DNA of 7,033 bases, from contig CAMWVF010000050.1 of the NCBI GenBank assembly GCA_947177545.1, forward strand, positions 1-7,033. The letters are read 5' to 3'. Of the stretch, positions 1 through 4,883 are shown in pieces. The notes below the pieces were generated by a model, which had not been told where the DNA came from, ran no database searches, and saw nothing but the letters and a program-made list of their open reading frames with translations. This stretch comes from an uncultured Clostridia bacterium. GTDB taxonomy: Bacteria; Bacillota; Clostridia; Oscillospirales; Ruminococcaceae. Position 1 is the stretch's first letter. Each line of letters begins with the position of its first letter. A program made the translations under genes and the position numbers.

Positions 1-34
1 ATTTGAAATAAATTGCAATACAAAAATAAAAAAC

Positions 35-65
35 AATTCTCCGCACATTAACCGTGCGGAGAATT
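35..65 (-). terminator. Intrinsic terminator of the AraC-type gene
   Basis: A 12-bp perfect stem (AATTCTCCGCAC at 35-46 pairing with 54-65) encloses a 7-nt loop. Read on the minus strand, the stem is followed by a T-rich run (TTGTTTTTTATTTTTG at about 36-20). It lies about 40 nt past the stop codon of the AraC-type gene and matches the intrinsic terminator form. Confidence 0.85.
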
Positions 66-106
66 TTGCAAATGTTATAAGAAGTTATTTGATGAACTGT
101 TTCAAG

Positions 107-1018
107 CTATTTGAGTTTTATTGGGCGGAGCACCTGATACCCCAGTACCTCGGGATAATGCCGCTGATAGCATTGGCAGACGTCCTCGTTCCATTCGTAC
201 TTTCCGCCGCCGAATTTTTCAATGTCGTAATTCCATGCAAGACCCTCGACCCTGCCCATTACCTCGCCGTTGTCCTTGAGGTAGTCGAACGTCGGGTGGT
301 AAAAAACAAGATAATAGCTTGCGGGTATCTCCCTAAGCTCAAAGCCCTCGGGGATTTTTCCGCTGTAGTCAAGGGGTACGCCCGTGCCGTAGAAATACTT
401 GTGTTCTCCGTTAACTTTTTGCCAGCCCGCTGTATGTCCGGAAACGATAATGTCGCATACGTTGTTCAGACTGTCAACGATACCGCAAACAGTATCGCAG
501 TTGTGATATTGCCAGAACTCTCCGTAATTCCTTGCTTTTTCATCCCATATACCGAGGTACTTGTGAGCGGGAATAAATTCAACCTTTACGTGAGCGTCGG
601 TAAGAACAGTTTTGCTCATAGTTTTTTCTCCTTTCAGATTTTGATAATATTCGGGGCTGAGAACTACCTGCTTTATGGAAAGCGGGATAGGTACGGGTTC
701 TCTCCGATAGGACGCAGGTGTGCACCCAAACGCCGTCTGAAAAGCTCTCGTCAGAGCCTCCTGAGAGGAATATCCGCATCTCACGGCAATGTCGATTATA
801 CGTTCGTCCGTGTCCCGCAGAGCTAAAGCCGCAAGCCTGAGCCGTCTGCCGGAAACATAGCGTTTTATTGTCATTCCCGTGATCTCGTGAAAGCGGGTCG
901 AGCAATAATAGGGCGAATATCCGATATGCTCCGCCATTTGCATAAGCGACGGTTCTTCGCATAAATTATCCTCGATCCAGTCGATCATTTTCTGTATCGC
1001 CTCGTTCCATTCGTACAA
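107..1018 (-). CDS. AraC-family transcriptional regulator with C-terminal GyrI-like ligand-binding domain
   Basis: A 303-residue cytoplasmic DNA-binding regulator. Residues about 24-106 form the double helix-turn-helix of AraC/XylS proteins, with the second-helix signature IIDIAVRCGYSSQEALTRAF and the ending GCTPASYRR. After a linker, residues about 143-303 form a GyrI/Rob-type effector-binding domain (VEFIPAHKYLGI at its start, IPASYYLVF later). The layout, HTH first and ligand domain last, is that of Rob and drug-sensing AraC proteins; the ligand cannot be read. I chose the TTG at 1018 because GGGAGG (1032-1027) lies 8 nt before it. An in-frame ATG at 1054 has no SD site, and its codons would overlap an extended -10 (1051-1043). 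Beyond that, TTG itself is slightly unusual. The gene is last in a row of minus-strand genes and is separated from the upstream one by a hairpin at 1109-1142. A well-placed internal start at 619 may give a second product. Confidence 0.9.
   Translation of the reverse strand: MYEWNEAIQKMIDWIEDNLCEEPSLMQMAEHIGYSPYYCSTRFHEITGMTIKRYVSGRRLRLAALALRDTDERIIDIAVRCGYSSQEALTRAFQTAFGCTPASYRREPVPIPLSIKQVVLSPEYYQNLKGEKTMSKTVLTDAHVKVEFIPAHKYLGIWDEKARNYGEFWQYHNCDTVCGIVDSLNNVCDIIVSGHTAGWQKVNGEHKYFYGTGVPLDYSGKIPEGFELREIPASYYLVFYHPTFDYLKDNGEVMGRVEGLAWNYDIEKFGGGKYEWNEDVCQCYQRHYPEVLGYQVLRPIKLK
110..619 (-). CDS. Possible internal-start product: free GyrI-like domain (170 aa) inside the AraC-type gene
   Basis: The AraC-type reading frame contains an ATG at 619-617 preceded by AAAGGAG (634-628) with an 8-nt spacer. 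This is at least as good an initiation site as that of the full gene. It lies exactly at the linker between the HTH and the ligand domain, so initiation here would yield MSKTVLTDAH... to the common stop: a complete GyrI-like domain without DNA-binding part. Stand-alone GyrI-like proteins of this size are known, and one is present at 4002-4442. TipAS, made by internal initiation within the MerR-type gene tipA, is a precedent for such a product. Its existence here is inferred from initiation signals only. Confidence 0.45.
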
Positions 1019-1026
1019 GCTGTTCG

Positions 1027-1051
1027 CCTCCCTCCGAAAATAAATATACCA
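1027..1051 (-). promoter_or_regulatory. Extended -10 promoter and SD site of the AraC-type gene
   Basis: TGGTATATT at 1051-1043 (minus) is an extended -10 element, with no convincing -35 upstream. A transcript would begin near 1036, just ahead of GGGAGG at 1032-1027, leaving a very short leader before the TTG at 1018. This arrangement supports the TTG start over the ATG at 1054. Confidence 0.5.
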
Positions 1052-1108
1052 CATATCAAAGGATAAAATCTTGATTTAAGTTGGAAAATATATTTATATT
1101 GAAAATAT

Positions 1109-1142
1109 AAGCAGTACCGCAAAATTATTTACAGTACTGCTT
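1109..1142 (-). terminator. Hairpin after the DUF2441-like gene
   Basis: A 9-bp perfect stem (AAGCAGTAC at 1109-1117 with 1134-1142) has a 16-nt loop, 17 nt past the stop codon. The minus strand then reads ATATTTTCAATATAAATA, T-rich but interrupted, so termination may be partial and allow read-through into the AraC-type gene. Confidence 0.55.
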
Positions 1143-1158
1143 AAACTTTATTGTATGC

Positions 1159-1701
1159 TTATATATTCGCGTTTATTTCTTTTAGTATCTCAACGACTTC
1201 TATATCTCCGTCTACAAGCACTTCTGTTATTGGCTCATGACCGTCTTCATTTGGATCGTTTAACCAATATATCTCTGCCAATCTGAGATTTTCTTTCTCG
1301 GAAATCGTTCCGTCAAAGCATTTATAAGCGTCACCGTAATAGCAATTTCCGTTGACCTCTATCTTGACAACACAATAAGTAGGACGTCCGATGCGGGCAA
1401 AATATTCACCCCACCGTTCAGCCTCCTCATATGTCTTGGAAACATACAATGAAGCCATGCGGGACGGATACTGCGGATACTTTTCCTTTCGTATCTTTTC
1501 CAACGCCAGTTCACGAAGAGCAACATCGACATTATGGCTTAATTCCACCCCTTTGTATTTTTCGGGGTTATTGTAAATATCCTCAACCGTACTCATTTCT
1601 GCGTAAACACGATCGTGAACACCGTTAGGGTGCTTTTCGTCCAATATAAAGTGCTGCCCAACCTGTTTGGGCTTGTCTGAAACAACATGATAAAAAAACA
1701 T
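1159..1701 (-). CDS. DUF2441-like protein of unknown function, possible ADP-ribosyltransferase-like fold
   Basis: A 180-residue soluble protein with no signal peptide or membrane segment. The opening MFFYHVVSDKPKQVGQ, then RVYAEM, the block LYVSKTYEEAERW (about 85-97) followed by a strand TYCVVKIEV, and LRLAEIYW (about 139-146) recall the DUF2441 family, which has no established activity. The order YHVV near the N-terminus, a YVSKT-type strand/helix in the middle and ITEVLVDGDIEVV near the end resembles the H-Y-E layout of ADP-ribosyltransferase-like folds. This is my inference by eye. The start is secure: GGAGG at 1712-1708 lies 6 nt before the ATG. Upstream, two 55-bp tandem units each carry an SD site and an 8-codon ORF, so translation may be coupled to or tuned by leader peptides. 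It lies downstream of the SulP gene with no clear terminator between, so co-transcription is possible. Confidence 0.75.
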   Translation of the reverse strand: MFFYHVVSDKPKQVGQHFILDEKHPNGVHDRVYAEMSTVEDIYNNPEKYKGVELSHNVDVALRELALEKIRKEKYPQYPSRMASLYVSKTYEEAERWGEYFARIGRPTYCVVKIEVNGNCYYGDAYKCFDGTISEKENLRLAEIYWLNDPNEDGHEPITEVLVDGDIEVVEILKEINANI

Positions 1702-1727
1702 AAAGATCCTCCAAATTCAAATAAATT

Positions 1728-1754
1728 TTAGCCGATAAAATCTACATGAAACAT
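1728..1754 (-). CDS. Leader ORF 2, 8 codons (MFHVDFIG)
   Basis: ATG at 1754 is preceded by GGAGG (1767-1763) with an 8-nt spacer and ends at TAA 1730-1728, 27 nt before the start of the DUF2441-like gene. Its FHV resembles the YHV of that gene's own first residues, so it may descend from a duplicated gene start. The signals are real; translation and function are inferred. Confidence 0.4.
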   Translation of the reverse strand: MFHVDFIG

Positions 1755-1782
1755 TTCATACACCTCCGTATTCAAATGAATT

Positions 1783-1809
1783 CTAGTCAACAAAAGCTGA
1801 ATTAAACAT
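1783..1809 (-). CDS. Leader ORF 1, 8 codons (MFNSAFVD)
   Basis: ATG at 1809 is preceded by AAGGAG (1824-1819) with a 9-nt spacer and ends at TAG 1785-1783. It has the same length and position in its 55-bp unit as leader ORF 2. The peptide shows no run of a single amino acid of the kind used in classic biosynthetic attenuators. Confidence 0.4.
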   Translation of the reverse strand: MFNSAFVD

Positions 1810-1903
1810 CGCTATCATCTCCTTAAATATTGTTTTACAGAAATTGATTTAAAAAGATTGGAGAATTTAAAAAATCATTTATGCCTTTAATTTTAAATAA
1901 CAC

Positions 1904-3538
1904 TTACAGCTTTGAAATATGCTGGAAAGCCTTGTCGGTGCTCCAGAAAAACATATCGTCCTTGAACCGTTCTTTAAGACCGCACCGCTCGATCATCTCC
2001 ATAACGGGAGGCTGAACGCAGGAAAAATACACCATAATTCCGCTTGAAATAAGCCTTTCGCAGTATTCGTGGAGAGCCTCGATACCCGAAATATCCGCAA
2101 CGGTAACGCCTCTCATGGAGAAAATAACATTATAATTCTCACCCAAAGCGGAGATTTTTTCCTCCAGCTTGTTACAGGTGCCGAAATAAAGTGGTCCCGA
2201 TATGTAAACGACGCAGGTGTATTTTAACTTCTCCGGGTCGACGTTGTTCTCGTCCAGCTTGTCGGGGTCGATCTCCGCAACGCTTACCTGCATATCGGAA
2301 ACCTTAACAACAAACATGATTATCGAGAACGCAACTCCGATAAGAATTGCCACAGTAAGGTCAAAAATAACCGTTGCAAGCATTGTTATCAGGAACTGGA
2401 AAATAGCCGTTTTAATCTTCTTTCCGAATATGGATTTTATAGCAGCCCAGTCGTTCATTCTCCAAGCTGTAACAATAAGTACTCCCGCAAGAGCCGAAAG
2501 GGGAATCATAGACATAACTCCGCCGAGAATAAACATTGACAGCAAAAGCACAACCGAGTGGACGATAGAGGTCATACGTGTCTGTCCGCCCGATTTTATG
2601 GCAACGCTTGTACGCGCAATTGCCGCAGTTGCGGGTACGCCGCCGAAAAAGGGGATTATCATGTTTCCTACGCCCTGTGCAACAAGCTCCACGTCGGCGT
2701 TGAGCTTTTCGTTTTTCATTCGTCCCGCGGAAGCTCCGCAGAGCAGGGACTCGATAAGTCCCAAAGCGGCAATTGAAACAGCAGGAACGATAAGTCCCTT
2801 GACAGTATTCCAGTCCGAAAATGCTGCAATGTTGAGCCTGTCGTCAAGAAATACCGTTTTGGGTATTGCTCCCACCACCGCAACGTTAAACTTGAAAATC
2901 ATATTTGCCGCCGTTGCAAGGACAATAGCAGCCAGCGAACCGGGAAAGTACTGATTTATCTTTTTGGGGTAAACGAACATGAACACAATTACCGCGAGTC
3001 CGATAATAAGTCCCGTTAAGTCAAGGTGCTGTTCAAGAGTAAAATAGCTGCCTATCTTTTCAATAGTGGTAAGTCCCGATGAGGTAAGTCCCGTGAGATT
3101 ATTTACCTGTCCCAAAGCAATAATGACTGCAATGCCGCTTGTGAAGCCCGTGATAACAGGCATCGGCAGGTAGGAAACCAGTCCGCCTAATTTAAGTATT
3201 CCCGCAATAAGCAAAAGCGCGCCTGCAATAAAGCTTGCAATAAAAACGCCCTGTATACCGTATTGCGCCACAAGTGAAACAAGTATAGCGGTCATAGCTC
3301 CGGTGGGACCGCTTATCTGATAGGAAGCCCCCGAAAGTCCGCCTATGATAAGTCCTGCAAAAACCGCGGTGATAAGTCCCGCCGCCGCGGTTGCTCCCGA
3401 GCTTACGCCGAAAGCGAGAGCCAAAGGCAGAGCCACCGCCGCAACGGTAACTCCCGCAAGAGCGTCTTGACCGAATTTTTTGGCGTTGTAGCCTTTAAAT
3501 TCCCGTTTGATTATTTTTCCGAAATCCTTAACTAACAT
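1904..3538 (-). CDS. SulP-family inorganic anion transporter with C-terminal STAS domain
   Basis: A 544-residue inner-membrane transporter of the SulP (SLC26-like) family, which carries sulfate, bicarbonate or organic anions; which one cannot be told from sequence alone. The hydrophobic transport domain spans about residues 25-415. Family features seen are GVTVAAVALPLALAFG (29-44, first helix), QISGPTGAMT (74-83), and the block from GASAGRM (268-274) to GGVPATAAIART (299-310). A cytoplasmic STAS domain fills about 436-540, with VADISGIEAL (480-489) as the conserved loop; Ser484 is at the site equivalent to the phosphorylated serine of anti-sigma antagonists. Length is normal for bacterial members such as BicA or DauA. 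The SD is weak (AAGAAG before the ATG), but the promoter at 3587-3615 is strong, giving a leader of about 40 nt. No convincing terminator follows, so transcripts may run into the DUF2441-like gene. Confidence 0.95.
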   Translation of the reverse strand: MLVKDFGKIIKREFKGYNAKKFGQDALAGVTVAAVALPLALAFGVSSGATAAAGLITAVFAGLIIGGLSGASYQISGPTGAMTAILVSLVAQYGIQGVFIASFIAGALLLIAGILKLGGLVSYLPMPVITGFTSGIAVIIALGQVNNLTGLTSSGLTTIEKIGSYFTLEQHLDLTGLIIGLAVIVFMFVYPKKINQYFPGSLAAIVLATAANMIFKFNVAVVGAIPKTVFLDDRLNIAAFSDWNTVKGLIVPAVSIAALGLIESLLCGASAGRMKNEKLNADVELVAQGVGNMIIPFFGGVPATAAIARTSVAIKSGGQTRMTSIVHSVVLLLSMFILGGVMSMIPLSALAGVLIVTAWRMNDWAAIKSIFGKKIKTAIFQFLITMLATVIFDLTVAILIGVAFSIIMFVVKVSDMQVSVAEIDPDKLDENNVDPEKLKYTCVVYISGPLYFGTCNKLEEKISALGENYNVIFSMRGVTVADISGIEALHEYCERLISSGIMVYFSCVQPPVMEMIERCGLKERFKDDMFFWSTDKAFQHISKL

Positions 3539-3586
3539 AATTCTGCTTCTTTCAATAATATTTGGTACATAAATACACCTATTAGT

Positions 3587-3615
3587 ATTTTACTCTTTTG
3601 CATGAATAAAGTCAA
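3587..3615 (-). promoter_or_regulatory. Sigma-A-type promoter of the SulP gene
   Basis: On the minus strand TTGACT (3615-3610) and TAAAAT (3592-3587) are separated by exactly 17 nt. Transcription would start near 3580, about 40 nt before the ATG at 3538. Confidence 0.75.
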
Positions 3616-3714
3616 GCAGAATATATTGCACAAAAGCCTATGTTTTTTAGTAATATTAACTATTTTACGTTGCGGAAGTTTTTCAAAATATTATTATAAA
3701 GACAAATAAGAGTT

Positions 3715-3763
3715 CCACAGCTTTACAAAAGTGAGTTGAGTTTTCTCACTCAAAAAACAACTT
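3715..3763 (-). repeat. Diverged dispersed repeat, copy A
   Basis: On the minus strand this reads GTTGTTTTTT, a short variable part, then GAAAACTCAACTCAC, then weaker similarity to about 3715. The same order occurs at 4755-4800. GTTG and CAAC flank a T-run and an A-run, so each copy can also fold into a short stem. Confidence 0.55.
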
Positions 3764-3776
3764 CTTTTAATATTTT

Positions 3777-3835
3777 TCCCGCAGGCTGAAACGGTATTCG
3801 CCCATTTGGCGCGAATATTGTTTCAACCTGCGGGA
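3777..3835. other. Long imperfect hairpin without a U-tract
   Basis: Outer arms CCCGCAGGCTGAAAC (3778-3792) and GTTTCAACCTGCGGG (3820-3834) pair at 14 of 15 positions (C/A at 3786/3826). The stem continues through two G-T pairs and TATTCGC (3795-3801) with 3811-3817, leaving a small loop. Neither strand has a T-run after it: the minus strand continues AAAAATATT and the plus strand AGTATGG. It is therefore not a classical terminator, though it could protect the 3' end of the GyrI-like transcript or mark the end of a lost element. Confidence 0.7.
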
Positions 3836-3931
3836 GTATGGTAATTAAGAGTAAATTCAACCCTCGCTTGCCTTGCACGCCGTATTTTGCCTTATTGGAT
3901 TTGCTTTTACACAAAATTTTTGGAAACGCCT

Positions 3932-4006
3932 TTTATCATTTTCAGGTTTTTTACAACCATAAGGAATATTTGTCGTCAGCGGCTTTCCTGATTGACCTTT
4001 TTCAAT
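3932..4006 (-). pseudogene. Short fragment resembling a large serine recombinase
   Basis: In a different frame from the GyrI-like gene and overlapping its stop codon by a few bases, the minus strand encodes KGQSGKPLTTNIPYG followed by CKKPENDK. GKPLTTNIPYGY is a phrase I recognise from the recombinase domain of large serine recombinases of clostridial integrative elements. The frame stays open to a TGA at 3859-3857, but the later residues do not look like that family. No catalytic domain or start is present, so this is at most a remnant. The family match is from memory and moderate. Confidence 0.4.
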
Positions 4007-4442
4007 TATTTTTTGCCTTTATCGGGAAATAATAATCCATCTGTTCATATCCCATTATTTCCTGAGCAGCATGAGAAGTAATGATATTTCCCAGATCCTT
4101 ACGAAGCGTATCACGTTCAAAGCCGTTCTCACTCAAAAACTTATTCACCTCTGCGTTCATAAGTTCCGTATCTGTTTTTTGGTCTATGTCAGTTGCAACG
4201 GCGTAAAGACCGCCCTTAAAATCCACGATCTCAAATTCGGACGGAACGTTCACGGTGCCTTCAAGCATATACAGCCACGTAAAGCCGTCCTCTCCGCCAA
4301 ACAAGAAATCCTTCGGGAACAGACTGCGTTTTTGTGAGGAAAGCCATTTCTCAAACCGATCGAACTTTTCTTCCCCAAACATTCCTTTGCCAGATGATAC
4401 CATTTGGCAATCAGGCATTTCGTAAATTCTTATACTTTGCAT
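4002..4442 (-). CDS. Stand-alone GyrI-like small-molecule-binding domain protein
   Basis: A 146-residue soluble protein made of one GyrI-like effector-binding domain and no DNA-binding part. Its features line up with the C-terminal domain of the MerR-type protein at 6299: MVSSGKGMFGEEKFDRFEKW matches VTSGEMSYEDIFGRFQTW, FTWLYML matches LEWIWRI, and FEIVDFKGGLYA matches YEIIEHTGGL. GyrI-like domains bind diverse amphipathic or drug-like compounds; free ones can sequester ligand or inhibit partners, but the role here is unknown. The start is supported by GGGAGG (4455-4450) 7 nt before the ATG. A MerR-type promoter nearly identical to that of merR lies at 4644-4614 facing this gene, which would give a leader of about 165 nt. 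The 3' end abuts a recombinase-like remnant, and no classical terminator follows. Confidence 0.85.
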   Translation of the reverse strand: MQSIRIYEMPDCQMVSSGKGMFGEEKFDRFEKWLSSQKRSLFPKDFLFGGEDGFTWLYMLEGTVNVPSEFEIVDFKGGLYAVATDIDQKTDTELMNAEVNKFLSENGFERDTLRKDLGNIITSHAAQEIMGYEQMDYYFPIKAKNN

Positions 4443-4524
4443 TTTTATTCCTCCCAGTGAATTTTCAAATTCCTAATTTATATCATCAAAATTGTCAAAA
4501 TAACTGTCTGCGCACAACACTTAT

Positions 4525-4572
4525 TCAAACAATATGATAATCACGGTATGCACTTACTTTCATCCGGAACAT
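4525..4572 (-). CDS. Possible 15-codon leader ORF ahead of the GyrI-like gene
   Basis: Downstream of the MerR-type promoter, the minus strand encodes MFRMKVSAYRDYHIV and stops at TGA 4527-4525. GAGG (4578-4575) is only 2 nt from the first ATG but 11 nt from the second (4563), so initiation is more plausible at the second. It may be a leader peptide, the tip of a lost gene, or chance. Confidence 0.2.
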   Translation of the reverse strand: MFRMKVSAYRDYHIV

Positions 4573-4599
4573 AACCTCAAAAATTTTTTTTCCTTTTTG

Positions 4600-4647
4600 T
4601 TGATGTCAAGTATATTATATACCATTCCCTAACGGAAGAGTCAATAG
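4600..4647 (-). promoter_or_regulatory. MerR-type promoter/operator facing the GyrI-like gene
   Basis: On the minus strand TTGACT (4644-4639) and TATAAT (4619-4614) are separated by 19 nt, the overlong spacer known from MerR-activated promoters. The spacer carries the dyad TTCC-GTTAG-GGAA (4637-4625). The 48-nt segment 4647-4600 matches 6235-6282 upstream of merR at 43 of 48 positions, including both hexamers and spacer length. Transcription would begin near 4607 and run into the gene ending at 4002. Confidence 0.85.
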
Positions 4648-4785
4648 CAAAAATAGAAAATATAATAAAATTTCTCTCTTCAGTTCCATGGCAGTGTATT
4701 CTTTCATTCTGCCGATAAGTTCAACAAACATATCTGACTGCTCTTTCCAAATTTCACATGTTTGCAACTGTGAGTTGAGTTTTCG
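4615..4785 (-). pseudogene. Coding-like fragment, family unrecognised
   Basis: A minus-strand frame of 56 codons follows a TAG at 4788 and encodes ...CEIWKEQSDMFVELIGRMKEYTAMELKRE and then a hydrophobic tail, stopping at TAA 4617-4615. The first part has the composition of a real protein C-terminus; the hydrophobic tail is read from AT-rich DNA and from the MerR-type promoter itself, so it may be accidental. The frame becomes protein-like where repeat copy B ends. An alternative is a 38-codon ORF from the ATG at 4731, with GGAAAGAG about 9 nt ahead. I do not recognise the family. Confidence 0.3.
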
Positions 4786-4800
4786 CTAAAAAAAACAACA
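4755..4800 (-). repeat. Diverged dispersed repeat, copy B
   Basis: On the minus strand it reads GTTGTTTTTTTTAGC, GAAAACTCAACTCAC, then weaker similarity to copy A (3763-3715). The 15-nt GAAAACTCAACTCAC core is identical in both copies. Copy A lies upstream of the SulP gene; copy B lies just ahead of the XRE promoter on the opposite side. Confidence 0.55.
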
Positions 4801-4809
4801 CTCCATATG

Positions 4810-4838
4810 TGGACATTACAGTACATAACTAATATAAT
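4810..4838 (+). promoter_or_regulatory. Promoter of the XRE-type gene
   Basis: TGGACA (4810-4815) and TATAAT (4833-4838) are separated by 17 nt, matching the sigma-A consensus at 11 of 12 positions. The start would be near 4845. A second candidate, the extended -10 TGCTATAAT at 4857-4865, lacks a good -35. Confidence 0.7.
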
Positions 4839-4845
4839 AATATTG

Positions 4846-4861
4846 TAGCATATAAATGCTA
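4846..4861 (+). promoter_or_regulatory. Inverted repeat, likely operator of the XRE-type gene
   Basis: TAGCAT-ATAA-ATGCTA is a perfect 6-4-6 dyad starting at the predicted transcription start and overlapping the second -10. Position and symmetry suit autorepression by the encoded HTH protein, which is inference. Confidence 0.45.
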
Positions 4862-4883
4862 TAATAAAAAACAAAGGAGAAAA

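Larger units (their letters stand above)
1713..1822 (-). repeat. Two tandem 55-bp units, each SD + 8-codon ORF + spacer
   Basis: Unit 1 is 1822-1768 and unit 2 is 1767-1713, both 55 nt without gaps. I count 38 of 55 identical positions. Each has a GGAG-type SD, a 13-nt offset to ATGTTT, an 8-codon ORF and a 15-nt AT-rich spacer (AATTCATTTGAATAC against AATTTATTTGAATTT). The next SD, GGAGG at 1712, belongs to the DUF2441-like gene, which also begins ATGTTT, so the gene start occupies the third position of the array. Confidence 0.8.
3539..4001. other. 463-nt non-coding gap: promoter, repeat copy, long hairpin, recombinase-like remnant
   Basis: No intact gene is visible. In order it holds the sulP promoter, an AT-rich stretch at about 3616-3714 in which I see nothing definite, repeat copy A (3715-3763), a long imperfect hairpin (3777-3835), and a short frame resembling a serine recombinase. 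A 64-codon plus-strand frame at 3838-4032 opposite the remnant has no SD and no recognisable features; I do not call it. Confidence 0.6.
4443..4883. other. 441-nt gap between divergent genes: MerR-type promoter, coding-like fragment, repeat copy B, XRE promoter
   Basis: From left to right it contains the leader of the GyrI-like gene with a tiny ORF, a MerR-type promoter on the minus strand, a coding-like minus-strand fragment, repeat copy B, and the promoter and dyad of the XRE-type gene. No intact gene of normal size is visible. Confidence 0.7.

Noticed and set aside
89..826. Plus-strand 245-codon frame opposite the AraC-type gene
   Set aside because: It is antisense to a clearly recognisable AraC/GyrI-like protein, lacks an SD site and shows no domain.
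1019..1054. ATG at 1054 as the start of the AraC-type gene
   Set aside because: It has no SD site and lies upstream of the likely transcription start; the TTG at 1018 has GGGAGG at 8-nt spacing.
1840..1903. Terminator after the SulP gene
   Set aside because: Only a weak AT-only pairing is possible, with no GC stem; I cannot support a terminator.
2217..2954. Plus-strand 245-codon frame opposite the SulP gene
   Set aside because: It is a shadow of the SulP coding sequence, rich in Thr/Ile/Ser without family features or an SD site.
3838..4032. Plus-strand 64-codon hydrophobic frame as a small membrane protein
   Set aside because: It has no SD site, starts at the foot of the hairpin and lies opposite the recombinase-like remnant and the 3' end of the GyrI-like gene.
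4470..4498. TTGACA (4498-4493, minus) as the main promoter of the GyrI-like gene
   Set aside because: At 17-nt spacing the -10 position is TAGGAA, a poor match, and TATAAA nearby is only 10 nt away. The 4644-4614 promoter is much better.
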